From Varroa destructor (Eukaryota > Arthropoda > Arachnida > Mesostigmata > Varroidae), in the NCBI RefSeq assembly GCF_002443255.2, contig NW_019211455.1, positions 45,533,072-45,597,071 of the forward strand: DNA of 64,000 nucleotides, written 5' to 3'. The notes beneath the pieces are model-generated. The model ran no database searches. It was given only the letters and a program-made list of their open reading frames with translations, and was not told the origin of the DNA. Shown here in pieces: positions 49,892 through 63,576 of the stretch. Position 1 is the stretch's first letter; each line of letters opens with the position of its first letter. Both the position numbers and the translations under genes were made by a program.

Positions 49892-51411
49892 CGTTTTAAA
49901 CATTTCATTCATGTCCTGACCTGAGAACAGTATATCGTATGCTTATATGAAAAAAGTACAGAGCAGGAAAAAAAAAAAGGCAAAAAAAGTACAACATTAT
50001 GAAGACGAGCACATTCAAATTGCACCACTATGCCCCATATATATATATAATTCGAATCATATTCTTGTCTTTCCACTGAATTATCACAAATGGTTAATGC
50101 TAGGCACGTTCTTGGCAGGCAGCTAGAAATAGCTACCGCTTTGTAGCTATAAGATACGACTGGATGCTTCAAAGGAAAAAAAAAGTCAAGAATAACCCAC
50201 GGTAATCTAATGCTTTGGTTTCGGGTCTCTCAGTTTTAGCGTACGCAGTGTTAGGAGATGACCGCTAATTACGCAGCAACAACTAAAATCCCCGGCTTAC
50301 CCTACTAATACCTGACGGCGTGCCGAAAGCATAGAGTACTGAACTCTCTTTCTGTGTAGTTACAAGACATATATACGTACATATATAAAACGACTGAAAA
50401 CAAGGTAATGATTATCCGAGAGTAGCTTGCTTGGCTGTTCTGACTCGAAAATAACGAGACTCGTCCATTTCGCTCCAATCGATGACCAAACTATGGGATC
50501 GTCAACCTGGTTCAGGCGCTGAATAACCGGCTAGTTAGGGAGGCGAAATCGCCGCTGGCAGCCCTCGACACGACGAAACTTAAGCAGAGAATTACAGAGT
50601 ACGAACTATTTTGAGAGTACCTGGTATTGCAGCACGGAAGGGCTTCAAGGACGAGGTGTGCGATCGCTTCTTTCCAGAAAAGTCAGCCGTTATAGCGGAA
50701 CCATTGGTCGACCACATTCGGAGCCAAGAGGGAAATATCGAAGAAATCGGGTATTTCCAGACGCGCTTTTCTATGAAAGATAAACTTGACTTAAATTCTG
50801 CTGGGTGCCGTGAAATAATTTCGGATTGTATAGCATGACAGGGTTAAGTATTTCGAAGAATTGATCACGACTTTGTGGTGCCTATTGGAGCCGATGGCGG
50901 CAGACGGGTTGACCGGATCGCTGCACAGCTCCGAAAGGCCAGTATACGACGTTAGCAAAAATGCTTATTTCTCAGCAGCTGATGCTCATTACAATTAGGC
51001 TAACCCAAACCGGTTACGGCGCAATTCTAGGTGAGAGCTTGTTTCAGTCAATAAACGATAGTCTATCAGCCGACATGGATCGATCGGATAGTTGAACAGA
51101 GCGCTCAGATGATGTCGTCGTAAATGGGTGACAGACAGCTACTGCTGGCCTTTATGCAGTAATTATACAGTAATCATAGATTACATGGACGGAATCGACA
51201 TCAGGTACCCTAAAAGAATAACACCAGCGCAGGCCTGAAATGCTATAAAAAGTTATTCAGGATCATAACGATAAAAGAATATCCAGCAAGCTCGTATATG
51301 CATGTATAATTATCGCGGTTGTTTAATAAACAAAAAACGGTTTAAACAAACGGATCCCAATCATTCAAAGTGCTCCAGCTGGCTGATTTGGAGTCGCCTT
51401 GGTAAGCAAAA

Positions 51412-51433
51412 GCCAAACTAATGCCAAACTAAT
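51412..51433. repeat. Perfect tandem duplication of an 11-base unit
   Basis: GCCAAACTAAT occurs twice in direct succession. This is probably a recent slippage or repair duplication. Confidence 0.85.
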
Positions 51434-51792
51434 ACGCTACTTATGATAAAGTCAATCGGCCCTGTTAGACTGTCTCTGCCGACAAGCTGGAACTTTATTA
51501 AACTGGTTTCAATTGGGGTGGACTGTAGAGCAACGAATGTATGTACGCAGGGCTAAATGCATTTAGAGTCCGCAGGGGGTTACCATAAGAGGGGCTTTAT
51601 GGCTCACCTAGAAAATGTGAGAGAAACACTGAGGACGCTATTACGATACTGTGCTTGACGAGCATTTCCAAACTGATACGAGATGAGGAAAATGCAAGTA
51701 ACTATTATCAGAGCAGATAAAATAAGTTGGAGATCGAGTAGGCAGATCACTTGCTCGCTTCAAATTAAAAAAGAATAAAGCCTACGTTGTCA

Positions 51793-51796
<4 letters not shown>

Positions 51797-51823
<27 letters not shown>
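51797..51823. repeat. (AT)n microsatellite
   Basis: Thirteen AT units in a row. Confidence 0.95.
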
Positions 51824-52445
51824 ATGTGGAGTTTGAACATTGCTGAACGGACGACTCGTTGAGTTTTTGATGCGAAAAATTAGCTCATACGTATTCTACC
51901 TGTTTTATTGAAGCTTAAATTATAACTAGGTGCGCTTTATCTGCATTTATGTAAGCTATCTGTTAAGTTATTGTGGTTAGGCCGGTTCTGTCTATGTCAA
52001 CGATCATTATTTTATATGATTTGTAGGCTCGAAGATGTTGTCATTGCAGCTGAGAACAGCTACAGATGCATACGTCTATTGGGCCCAAGGCACTAGAAAA
52101 AGACGTTTTCTAAAGCCTAGCATGCAGCCGTCAGTAACTTACGAAGACCTATTCTCAAAACAACATCTAATTGTAACTACGTGGCCCTGTTTGATAAGTT
52201 TAATAATAAAATGAAAAGCAGGTGTATTGTATAAAGGTGATGTTAACAATAAAATTATTGTGCTTGAAATATATTTTTCACACATTTATGTCCAATTATA
52301 TAATACACATAGTTGAAAAAACAGCTCGGAGTGCGATACACATTTTGTGCGTAGTAATATCGAAAACACTGCGTTGTCTAGTTGAAACTTGTCAAAGCCA
52401 CGTTTCCATAACTAGACTTAGCTTGAGTATTACCATTGTGAACCA

Positions 52446-52757
52446 ATGACCAACAAAAACGACCTGTCTCAAGTTACCGAGTTAGCGCTTGTAAGTTTAC
52501 TGTTTCCACTCAAAATTGCTCCGGAAAATTTGATTACTTACGTTGTCGTAAGTTCACTTTGGTCATCAGCCGTGTCACAAATCGCTTCGTATGTCCCGAA
52601 TTTAACGTCCGGTATTGCTATTAAGTATTATAATAGACAAGTGAATTTGCAGCTGCTGAATAAATGTGTGCAATTCATATTCTTTGCCCTCGGCGTGGCT
52701 TCTATATCGTGTATTCCCGCAGTCTTTACAGTTGATGACTTCCGTGGCCCCGGTTAA
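52446..52757 (+). CDS. Unrecognised ORF with two hydrophobic stretches
   Basis: A 103-codon frame starts with ATG (C at -3). It has a moderately hydrophobic first half and a clear hydrophobic segment near residues 75-95 (CVQFIFFALGVASISCIPAV), which could span a membrane. The ATG overlaps the stop of an upstream frame (ATGA). No domain is recognised, and frames of this length are expected by chance here. Confidence 0.15.
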   Translation: MTNKNDLSQVTELALVSLLFPLKIAPENLITYVVVSSLWSSAVSQIASYVPNLTSGIAIKYYNRQVNLQLLNKCVQFIFFALGVASISCIPAVFTVDDFRGPG

Positions 52758-53837
52758 AATACAGGTCAGGTGGTAGTGCATGCTACGCTACAACAGACAT
52801 CAATATCTATTTTCGGTAGATATACTACCGGAGAGGTGTACGCTCGTGCCTGGTTCGTGCATTAAATTCAAACGACCGCTGTATTGCTTGCTCGGTTCCA
52901 GGACGCTAGTGTGCCACCCATAGACTGAGCTAGCTCACAGCAGGCGAACAGTAAGCCAAACTAGGTTCTAACCCACGTGACCCGATTTTGTTCCTGACAC
53001 CGTAAACATTCGATTTTTCTAGGTATGGGCCTCAGAACGGGTTCGTTCTTTAGGAAATGTCACTCGATGTCGATGTATCTTGACGCTGTTAAAAAAAGAA
53101 ATACAATGCCTAGCAGGTGGTCACACAGCGCTGTGACTTTATATGTAATACTCATTAGTACCCGAGCAGTGTTAACATTACATACAGTTCTACTTATTCC
53201 GTTTAGCCCGGACCTTGCTGTGTTTCTCCCTGGAGTAAATAAACGGGTTTGTGCTATACGTCCATCATACCGTCTTAGTTGAACATGACGTTTCGAACGG
53301 CTGGCCTTCTCTCAACATGAAGCAAACTATGTGTCTGCTTACGTTCAGTTTCGAACCTAGGCCTCATTTCGTAGGTAAGTGTACCTAAGTTTAGTTATCA
53401 CAAAACCACTACGAGGCCCCCTTTTCTGACCTGCCTTATGTTTGCTATACTGTTTACATTTTTGGCTAGATTCGTTAGTGGCAGTTACCTATAACCGCTC
53501 TTCGGGCGAACTGTACGTGCAGTGGCAGAACCGAGTAGCGGCATACAGATTCTAGAAAGAGGCACGATGGCTATCTGGCTGCACTGGAACACACATATTC
53601 GAGATATGGCTGTAAAAGGGCATTAGACTATCTGGTAAAAGCGGCAAGGCCCGTTTGGATAAGTCCACTAATCAACGACCCCACAAAGGTTGCCTTCATT
53701 GATTTTTTTATCTCGTTCAGCACTTTTAGTTATTCCCTCAGGTAATGAGTTACGCTTACCGATAGCTCTTACGAGAGGAAGGAAGGCAAAGCGGGTGCAC
53801 TTCGAATGGGCTCACTGAAGGAAACTGGCATTTCCAT

Positions 53838-53850
53838 AAAAAAAAAAAAA
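53838..53850. repeat. A13 homopolymer
   Basis: Thirteen consecutive A residues. Confidence 0.8.
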
Positions 53851-55185
53851 CTGGGAGAACTTAACCGCAGTAGAGTTGATTTCCATTTACGGGGATTAGG
53901 GCAGCATAAGAAGCCTCAAGGAAATAGTAGCTTAGTGGTATTCAGTTCAAAGCTGTTTTGGAAGTTTTAACCGCAACTGGCCCTTTAAGTGACAAGCTCG
54001 TGGACTTCAAAATCGTATAGCTCTTATATTATAAAATTTGGATAATTTTCAAATGTCATTGTTCTACTTTTATCATGCCGATTTTTTACTTCGTCGACCG
54101 CCATTGAATTACATTTGTATAACTTGTAGTCTATTCTTCTGCACTCCTCACTTCCTAAGATTTAGGGGAGTAATTATGAAGGCCGCTCACCGCGTTAGAT
54201 TTTTTCAGGTACTCTTCATGCAATAGGCCATGGGTAAAAGTTTCGCATTGCTAATATATATCGTTGAAGTCCTAAAAAACGTTGTTTAATACAAGGCAAC
54301 ATATTGTTATCGAGTGCTATTATTTTGTTTAATCGAATATGAATAGATCAACCTGAGAAACGACATTACTAGAGACTGCTTCATAGTTTGAATTAGACGC
54401 TTTTTTTCAAACTCGGCTGATTCTTGCTTCTACCTCTTGTATATTGAATCAGCTCACATCTGTACCGTATGGTACCACTATGGAGGTCATCCTGGAGGAG
54501 GGCCACCTCAGTCCCTAGCCGAAACCTGTGAATGATAGGTTTACATAAGGGAGTATCAACCCCATATGATGTTCTGTATACCATGTTTTCTTCCCTCTGT
54601 TGTTGGCTGTTTGTTATGCGAGTCTTCCCGGACCCATCTTAGCTTTCCCCTCAATCAACAGATGAAATGGTAGGGAATAATATGCTTATAATAACCATTT
54701 GCCAACATTGAAATTTGAACTAATGATGACCATATGCTTATAGTTACTATCACAATGCACCCTAGGAAATACGCACTGGCCACTCAGGTCACGATGCCCG
54801 TCACAGAGTTACATTCGTTGATGACGGATTAATGTAAGATGTTATAAAGCAAACTTGCTTGCCTTCTTCGCTGTTTTTAACTACACCGACTTGTCATAGT
54901 GGCTCTTTTCTTTAGCATACATTTAAACAAAATATCTAACTCTCTTAAATCACTTCATTTTTACGTTTGTGTCGTTTGTGCAAAAGAAGTTGAAAATTAT
55001 AATGATCTAAAAATGTGATATTTAATCTAATTTTTCATAGATAAATCATACAGGGCTAATTCAAACCTATCCCACGGCTTATCCAATGCAAAATTTAAGC
55101 GAGAACAAATGTTTATAAATTCGTCTTGATCTATCATTTTACTAACTGCAAGTCGTCATTGTACAGTTAGGTATCGATTAAATAC

Positions 55186-55201
55186 AAAAAAAAAAAAAAA
55201 A
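55186..55201. repeat. A16 homopolymer
   Basis: Sixteen consecutive A residues preceded by TAAATAC. A retroposon tail cannot be shown, as no body or target-site duplication is recognised. Confidence 0.85.
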
Positions 55202-56880
55202 CTCTCGTGCCCTCAGCTAACTACAGTTCGATTCTAGAAAATGGTAACTTTTTTAATGAACGAACTTTCGTCTACTAGTTAGAGTTGTATTAGGTACTTA
55301 GAAGTTGCCTATTCAACAGACCGCACGGCGCCATGCAGGCGACCGAACCGCTATCAGTCTCGTCGTGTTTTTGCTAGCCCTCTTAACCCCATCAGTTTGT
55401 TTCGCTTCGTTGCCCCTTAAACCTTAGCCAAAGGTGTCAGCTTGACGACAGTAACGTTACAACAGAGGCTAACAGTAGCCTTCGTTGTCAACGCTGTTTT
55501 TGGCAGCACCAGCCGTACAGCACCTGCCGGGGGCACAATTATAAACTATGACCGACTTAGCGTGGCCTGAGATGAGATTTACTCATTAGAAACCTATACA
55601 ATGAAGCCTTGGAGCTAACACTAGGCCGTTGCATTGTCCTATAGAAAAGAGGCTAAACATGCAAGGATGGCAGACCATGCTATGATTCCTGGCCTTCAGT
55701 CGCCGAGAAGGCCAATAAGCCTAGCGAGTAGCCTGAGCAACGCGAAGTGAATGCGAGGAAGAGGTGCTTGCAGAAACGGACGTTCAGCCGACTTAATTTT
55801 CCGCTTAAGTTAACTCACACTTCCGTGATAACGCCAGTCAGGTGCGCTCTAGAGGTCACAGAAAACGAAAAACGCTTTCACTACCGACGGTATGAACCAT
55901 GTAAGAAGTGTTAGAGATGTGAGGTAGATAGAAAATACATCACGTGATCAGAAAATAGGTCGCCATTACAAAAGTGCAATGACCGCGTGGCTAGGGCATC
56001 TTCATACTCATTTCTTTAGAATCCCTGTTGGGATCTTAGAGGGTTCCTGTGTGAGGTAAAGGTGTACATGTGTTACTTAGTTAACCAGATAGATTAGCTT
56101 TATGGCAATCTAACTATAAAGGTTGAGAAGCAGTATGCTGCGAACAATCGGTTAAAATATATATTAGACTAGAACGCATGCATGCCCTGGCGACTTCTTG
56201 CCCGACATGGCTGAAAGAGAGAGTCTTCTACATGCGTCATACTTGCGCTCGATAGGTAAGGAAGTAAACAAAAATATAAAATAGAAAAAGGTATTGAATG
56301 CTTTTAGATTATGCAAATAAGTTGACAAGAGCTCTTCGAATTTGGAGATGCCTATTTTCGCCAGCTCTATGCACTGTTTCTCAGCTCCGCTTCATAATCC
56401 GCACGAATAGTGAAAACATTTCTAATAACTCTTGCCATACGACGATCAAGATTAACAGCATTACGGGGGTTCTTGGCACTCAGTATCGAGGTTTTTCTGT
56501 GATCTACCTTGATCTTAATATGTACCTCGAAGTTGATCCGATTGTTTCGAGACGGTACTACACCCATACGCGCATGCGCTTTTTCGTGTTACTCAATCTG
56601 TCGAATCTACCATTTGATCTCGTATATTATGAACTCGTATATTCCCGAGTGTTTCAAGTATGTTGATAAGTCACTTGTTATCTGCACGATGTAAGAGTTC
56701 TATTATCATTATTCAACTCAATATGAATCCAACACGCGGCTTGGTACGAATTTCTGCGACGAGCGTGTTGCAAACGGCTTTGTTAATTTTTCGGTGTTCC
56801 GTTGCCACCGGTTACGCTTGTATTGGGTACTTATAACACAACCATCCTATAATAGAATAAAGGACTTCGTTCCGTAATTT

Positions 56881-59660
56881 GAACTGACGCTCCTGATGTC
56901 TCACGCGTGGCGCCATTTCGCGGACTGTTTGAAGCTTGAGCAAATACTTCCGAAGTAACTGAAACCGCTTTGTGGCCTAGGGTTGTTACAGACCTCACGG
57001 GGCACAACGTATCGTCAGATAAGATGCAAGTTGAATAGTTTTGCCAGGGCAGGAATCATCCAGCAGCCAAGGTAATTCAAGTGCCACTCCAAAGACCTCG
57101 GTCAAGTCCGGAATCTCGCGGACCTGGATTCCTTATGCATCAACTCATTACGCGATAGCGGAAACCCAAGGGAAAATCATTCCGTAAATTCAAGAACGAC
57201 CCCGAACCGCTCGTCGGATTCGCCAGATTAGGCTGAGTTATGTATTATTTTACTGGCAAGACTGTGACAAGAATTTTAACTCATATACACCGTGCGTCTT
57301 CTTCTGAGATAGCAGAATCCTTCTCGCGTTGTCCGTCCCCCAGGTACTGTGTCTGCTCGTCCTTGCGCGCTGGGACCAGGGTGAAACTCACTTGTACAGA
57401 AAATATGGAGCTTTACGTTGCTTCAGTTGTACCGTTCATATGCTGGACCTATGGTACAGAAGTGGAGTTTCTTAGGTTAATGCGATACGCTCTGCTTACA
57501 CACTTGTGCAGGTGGGTGCATATTGCTTGCTAACCGTGATATGTATCATGTAGATTTTCCCTCCCGACTCATCATACTGCGCAGCCTGTTGCGAGTTTGC
57601 AGTAGATTTTTGCGACTGTAGAGTCGATGGGGTACGCATGTATCGTATGGGCGGGCAGGGGGATACACGAGCTTTGCTGATGTCACTTGAGCTGTTGCTT
57701 CGTTGCCGTCACGTTTCGAAGAAGGCAAGTTAACAGGAATATGACGGAAGAAACGGCAAAGAGAGGTGGATTGGGGGGGGACCCTCTTATTCTCAGAAGA
57801 CCGTTGTACTTTGAGGCCAAGGAACTTTGGAGTGCGTGCTAAAAGCGTGGCTGCTGCTGCCGGGGGCAACGGTGAGTTCTTTCCCTCCTAACCCCTCCGC
57901 TGCGCAAGTTCCACTGAAACAAGTTTTACAACCCAAGGCAGCTCGTATCGAGACCGGTTGATGCCTAAAAGGCGGTCGAGTCTGGCTGACTGCGAGTACA
58001 GAAACGGAGCCCTGTTTAGCCAAGTTAAGTATGGATATGTCTGGGCCTGGCAAGGGAACGCGTCACTGCTGGTCGGGAGGCCTGGAGCACAAGACCCGTT
58101 ACAGACCAAGTGCTGCTGTGGACTCCCCGGCGCGATTTGAAGCTCCGGCAGCCACTTCTCAAAGAGGCCCCGGGGCTTGATGATAATATTCAATGAAGAC
58201 AAAAGAAAATGGTGATGACATCATTTCGACAACGATGCGTGAATCGCGCAAAATACGACGAGGACAGCGACAACGTTGATGACGTAGACGGTGAGGCGTC
58301 GTGGAACGAAAATCACTGTCCTTCGTATTCTGTGCTCGCATGCGGCGATGTTGACACAAGAACTGTAGTTAGACCTGTGTTCGCGCTGAAACCAGTTTTG
58401 TCTAGGTCGTATTGCCGCTAGGCCCGATCAGCTCTATTCTAAGGACTTTTTTCCTGCCTTATGCGTTTATATGTTACAGTAGTCCCTGCCTGCATTCGTT
58501 TGGTTCGACCTATTCAAAAATAGCGCTGCTCCGCGTGTCATCCGACTCGAACCTTGTGCTTCCGTCCATGTGAACAACAGAACCGTCCGTAGGATCGTCT
58601 GACCGATCGTCGGACTGCCGAAGCATGTCGAACCAGTGAGCTGATCAGAGGAAAGAAAGAAAAAAGACCACTGCATGCCTCATATTTCATATCGTTCGGT
58701 GCTTGTAGACCGTACGTAGTGCCTTATGCAGTGCTTTGGGAGCTGCACTGCAAGCGCTCCGCCCTATTCGCCTGCTGTGCCGGCGCTACGTATGCGGCGG
58801 AATATGGCAGCGCATGACATTGGCTTGATGATGATTATGGGTGGCGATGATGACAGTTGTGGAGCACGGCAGTACGAACGCAAAGCCTGCGACCGGTACC
58901 AATTAGGTTCTGGACGTTGTCTTTGCCACCGATGGAGCATGGCTCGGCGAGTTTAGCTCAAGTTCTTCTCCGACGAGAGGGTCGGGATCAAATGGGACGC
59001 ACCACAAAAGGACTGGTTGGGGAAGGCTCTGGCACGCGATGACAGGACTGTCGAAACCGGAAGCAGGGAAATTACGAGGAGGGATACGATCAGCGATCAA
59101 CATCCTACATCATGGGGAGGCGATCCCAGGCTTGAATTCAGAGACAAAGAATGGGGGTGTCGCCCAAAGTTAAACCCAGACCATCCTTTCTAAAGGCATG
59201 GAGAGGGAAGACGAATAAGTGGCATCCTGCTGGCCGTGTTGCCGCGAAGGTTTTCCATACAATAGGGCGGTCGACATCGGAAACCGCGTCATACCATGTT
59301 CCAATGGGAACAGGCTCGTAGACCCCTATCTGTTCCCTTAAACGCTACAGTACGCTATGGAGAATATGGTTTTAGCATTCACTAAGCAACCAAGGACAGA
59401 GGTGCGGCGAACGCAGAGACGATCCGGAGATAGTTGGGTGTCGCCGAGACTATTTTCGAAGCTGCACGTCATACTGTTGCCGTGCCGGAGCGTAAACGAA
59501 GCAATGTGGCCTTCGGAGAAAGTCGAGGGTCGTCAGCCTCCTCGTCGCTACTCAGAGGAAACTTAGACGACGTCGGTGCGTTGCATCTGTCATTCGCCGT
59601 AATAGCGATAGCTGGGTGCGGAAAAGAGACCAAATGAACGAGAGAAAATGGGAGACACGG
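56881..59660. other. GC-richer island with many overlapping short frames
   Basis: Open frames of 60-107 codons occur on both strands throughout, as expected of GC-richer DNA. A donor-like AACG|GTGAGT lies at about 57,870. Apart from the ORF at 58,209 none has both an ATG start and an appealing composition. I cannot assign a gene. Confidence 0.3.
58209..58421 (+). CDS. Unrecognised small ORF with strong start context and acidic segment
   Basis: Seventy codons begin with ATG in a strong context (A at -3, G at +4). Residues about 15-35 are acidic (KYDEDSDNVDDVDGEASWNE), and the remainder is neutral to basic. An internal donor-like site (GACG|GTGAGG, near 58,290) would allow use as a first exon. 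There is no signal peptide, membrane segment or familiar domain. It may be a small gene, a first exon or chance. Confidence 0.2.
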   Translation: MVMTSFRQRCVNRAKYDEDSDNVDDVDGEASWNENHCPSYSVLACGDVDTRTVVRPVFALKPVLSRSYCR

Positions 59661-61780
59661 ACCGCGTATAACCGGAGAGGGCTATAGACAAATAAGTAGC
59701 TACTGCTGCTGCTTCTGCGCCACACAACACGCTTTCATTTTTAGATAAAGTGGAGAAAAGAATCGAGGTTAAGGAGAAAATGTACTATGATGCTAACGGG
59801 AATGAAAAGTATAATTTTGTTGAATGACTGCTATCTAAATGTTTGTGTGGTAATGATGGGTGCGCTAATCTAGACGCATCTCTATATGGTTAGCACTTTA
59901 TAGAAATATAGAGAATAAGGAAAGGATGCTTCTAATCTCTAATGTGGGTTAGTGGTTCGCAGCAGCTCTTCATAGGAGAGTTTTTTATTGCTGGAAAATT
60001 GACAAATCGTTTAACCTTTATTTCTATGAACGGTGGTATTCTGGTATGAACGGTAGTAGATGGCTATTTTCAGCATCTTTCAGCATACCGTACCGTGTAT
60101 GTAACTTTGAGCGTGATTTTACGACTCACGGCTTCTTAGATGAGCGCCAAAATGCATAGGTTTAGCATAGAATCTTGTTGCGGCGGATTTTTCTTCAGGA
60201 GCGATAGAGAGGAAAAGGTTAAGCATGTACTAGATATCCTCGAAATATAGGAATAGTAGGCAGTGTCGGTAGGCAATTAAGCACTTGAATTACGGAAACT
60301 GGAAAAACAAAATTTTGCCATTAACAAATTTTACGTATAGTTTTATTCTCCTTAGGACTAAGGCCAGGGACTGCTAAAACATATTTCACTCGTAATTTCA
60401 GACGAACAAATGGATTTCAAATTTAGAACTGAGTAACGTGAACTATCTGAGTTACATAAACTGATTTTTAGTTGCGTAGTTATTTAAAGGGAACCTAACT
60501 ATCTGTGCGAGGTTTGATAGTGACACTTTGAAAAATGATTAATTTAGGAGTACGACAAGATTTTTCGAACGTGTTGAGTAGAAGAATCAGGAGTCAAACT
60601 AAGTTTAATATATTATAAAATAGAGAATATTTAGCTCTAGAGGTCCTGCTTCTGTAACCTCTAGATGGTAAAACAACTAATAGGGAGTAACGGGGTTACA
60701 CGATTAAGAGCATACGCTATCTATATGGTGCTCTCGTATACTACGTTGATACAGTTTTAAAAACTAGAGTTCTTTACTGCACGATACACAATTAACCCTT
60801 TAATTTTAGAGGTTCCTCAAAAGTTCACCACTTGAAATAGGTTAGCCTGTTTCCTTGGATTCTCCTCAATAGATAATGATTATCGACGATCGACTTAGTA
60901 AAGATCTACATTCCTGTGATGATTTGCGGTATATTAATCGTCACACGCCACATCCACCGCGCTTCCTTTCTATAACCTCAACCAAGGTTTTATACCAAGG
61001 TTTACGGGTCGGTCATATTCGTTGCTTAGGGCGTATATACTCTGCTAGAAGCAAACCAGCACCATAGCAGTATATAAAAAGGAGGCTAAACCGAGAGTTG
61101 TTAAGGGCCTGGCCGAGATCTACAGTCTGTGGCTAGATTTTCGCTATAAAAACAGACAAAACGTCAAGAAGAAGGAAAATAACCGACGACAACAATATAA
61201 GCTGTCACCATAAGCTAGCTTATGTTGACTGACTGCGCAAGTTAGCGCAAGTACCGTTCCAAGCAATCCGTTCCTCTTCTGAGATAGCGGCTTGTGAACA
61301 AAGAATGAGTGTTTTGCTTTACTTATTAGAAATATAACAGAACACAGCGAAATATGTGAGTACATCATTGGCTTGTGTCATCGATTGAAGTTGTCGTGAA
61401 GCTGCAATTTTCCGTTATAGGATTAATTCCGGAATTCTAGATGTAATTCCTATGATCTTAGTTGACAGATAAGCGGGCCTAGTTAGTTTAGCTCTAAACA
61501 GACATAACCGCTTTTAAAGGCTCGACATCGCAGGATACAACGACTCTTATATTTTTGCAGTACTATTTCAGTTTCACCTTGATGAAACAACAGGATCAGT
61601 GTTTTACGACAGTCACTGCATCTAAACTGTCTAGCTACCTAGCTCGGCTCGAATCTCTCGCCTGTCATCTATTTGATAGCGATTTCGCTTCGGCAGAACA
61701 TCCTTTACTTGAAATATCCTCTTCACCAACAATCAGACACGCAAACGCCACGAATCAATTCAAATGGGCATAGGGTACAA
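59661..61780. other. AT-rich non-coding stretch
   Basis: No gene is recognised. Locally repeated short motifs at 60,024-60,090 (TATGAACGGT twice, TTTCAGCAT twice) look like slippage. A perfect 16-base palindrome at 61,209-61,224 is expected about once per window by chance. Confidence 0.45.
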
Positions 61781-62064
61781 TAAGGGAAACTTGAGGGGAG
61801 ACTCGATCCAACCCTTCTCTCTGCTTGTGTCTCTTCCTCTTTTTCGCACAGGAACGGTCGCTCGCCCTGCGTGTCCACAATCGTTTACAAAACTCTATCA
61901 CGTCCTGCACATGCTGATGATTTTGCTAATTCGCCTCTGACTCGACACTTGTTTCTGCGGCTTTCTCGATAACAGCTACTTCCGCTATCAGTCGCTGCGG
62001 AAAAACTAGAAATTGGTTTGTATTCGTTGGGACCGACCACTATCGTTGACGTCTATCGGTTGTG

Positions 62065-62268
62065 ATGAAAACGCGGGTGGCGGTGATGAGCCTGGCGATC
62101 AGATGGACTGGAATCGTGACGGCAAAACACGTCACTAACTGCGAGGGAAAGGAAGTTGAGAGAGACAAGGCCGTCAGCGAAAGGCGTGACGCCGATCAGT
62201 TCACAGCGCTGTGGAGTAATGAAGCTTTAAATAGGAACGGCATAAAGCTAGAAGCAACAGACAATAAT
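62065..62268 (+). CDS. Candidate first coding exon of an unrecognised gene
   Basis: An ATG with G at -3 opens 68 codons that end exactly at a strong donor, AATAAT|GTAAGT, in phase 0; without splicing the frame would stop three codons later. The peptide starts MKTRVAVMSLAIRWTGIV, weakly signal-like, and is then hydrophilic and rich in Glu, Lys and Arg. Base composition is GC-richer than the following 600 bases, which would suit exon and intron. A phase-0 acceptor at 63,103 would join it to the exon candidate there. No family is recognised. Confidence 0.25.
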
Positions 62269-63103
62269 GTAAGTCCATAAACTTAACGATTTCATAATGA
62301 TCACATACGCGGTAAAACATGTCATACTGATTTGGATAGGCCACTGACCGGCCCTGATGCAACAGTCGTGAGTTGAGCAAATGAGTGAGTTAAACTGCTA
62401 CGTATTGTACGCTATGGATGATAGTAGTACAAGGTCGTTTGAAGAGGACGACAATTCAAAATACACAATCAGGCTTTCTGGATTTGAACGTCCCTGCTTC
62501 TACTCGCACTCAATTGTGTAATGTTGGTAGAACATAGTGCGAAGACCGACTCCCGATTTCGATGACGCAGCGATTCCTGACCATCGTCATCTGCACAGTG
62601 TTCGAACATATTTCGTAATCTAATTTCGAAAACAGAAAAATCATATATCTTCTGCACGTCTGGCACGCTCCTGCTTTGACGATATCGGGACTAGAAACAT
62701 TGTTGCTACTGTTTCACTAAGTCTATATAAATTCGGCGCAAAATTTACAGCTTTTGCTATTACAAGAAAAAAAACGCAGCCTAACAGAGACAGCGTTCTT
62801 TCTGTCTATTTAAAAGTTGAAGTTTGAGGGTTCCTGCTACTTAGGCCTCCTAGTCCGTTCCGGTTTCTTCTATTCTAACCGTTTCTCTTAAGGCGTTCAG
62901 CGACAGACAACGGAACTGCTCCAAATTGGGCCACCGAAGCATTTGCTTAATGGACAAAGTTGAGATCAGTTCCCAAGCCCAAGTCAGTTCGCATTCCGAA
63001 CCTTTCCCTGTCCTGTCGGTTCCCGTTGGTAGCCTCCCTGTGAGACAATTTCCCAAGGAGCCTGAACACAGCTTTGTTCGGATCTTCGCTAAATCTTCTT
63101 CAG

Positions 63104-63271
63104 CAGCGCAATCGGCATTGCAATGACTGTGATGTGCTGATGCAAGTTAGAGAAGGAACGGTGGAAGTGGCCTTTCTAAATAGCTCTCATCAGGACTGTT
63201 CGTCCTGCGAGTCTTCAACGGCCTCCACCACCTTGTGCGACTCCGGGTGCTCTTTAAATTCAACTCTCTGA
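63104..63271 (+). CDS. Candidate last coding exon, cysteine- and serine-rich
   Basis: After GATCTTCGCTAAATCTTCTTCAG (acceptor-like, ending 63,103) a phase-0 frame runs 55 codons to TGA at 63,269-63,271. It contains spaced cysteines (HCNDCD, DCSSCESS, LCDSGC) and a Ser/Thr-rich tail. The same frame is open upstream of the acceptor, so an unspliced origin is possible. A pair of AATAAA signals lies about 310 bases after the stop. It fits in phase with the candidate exon at 62,065-62,268, giving a product of about 123 residues. The family is unknown; the model is inference. Confidence 0.25.
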   Translation, partial: QRNRHCNDCDVLMQVREGTVEVAFLNSSHQDCSSCESSTASTTLCDSGCSLNSTL

Positions 63272-63576
63272 ATCGGGTTTCGGGTGGACGGTGAGTCTTA
63301 GCACAGCGCTACCTACCAATTACGTTAGTTATATAGGTTCAAGAGCTTATACGTATTTGGTCATGGCCATCGAAAATCAGCTCTGTCCGCTTTGCAGGCG
63401 TTGTCGAGGTTTTCGATGCGACTGAGCGTAACTGTGTTCGTAATAGATACAGGCTGTGTCGTCGTATCTGCTTTCTTCTGGGCGTATTTCATCTGACAGG
63501 ACAATTCCGGAAAAGTTTCACGTTTACGATTGGTGGATTATGGAAAAGGTAGAAAGGAGTCCTAATTCATGGCCAT

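Larger units (their letters stand above)
49251..52200. other. AT-rich non-coding stretch with a possible element remnant
   Basis: Around 50,540-50,960 the DNA is GC-richer and holds several 75- to 85-codon open stretches. One frame reads REAKSPLAALDTTKLKQRI, faintly like the capsid region of Gypsy-type gag proteins, and YDVSKNAYFSAADA appears 330 bases further on. I could not align either convincingly. No LTRs are seen. Confidence 0.2.
52760..56880. other. Mostly AT-rich non-coding stretch
   Basis: No gene is recognised. A donor-like CGTAG|GTAAGT lies at 53,373. GC-richer patches at 53,300-53,990 and 55,300-56,060 hold only short frames. A 122-codon frame at 56,298-56,666 has no ATG start or familiar domain. 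Confidence 0.4.

Noticed and set aside
61209..61224. Perfect 16-base palindrome CATAAGCTAGCTTATG
   Set aside because: About one perfect 16-base palindrome is expected by chance in 64 kb.
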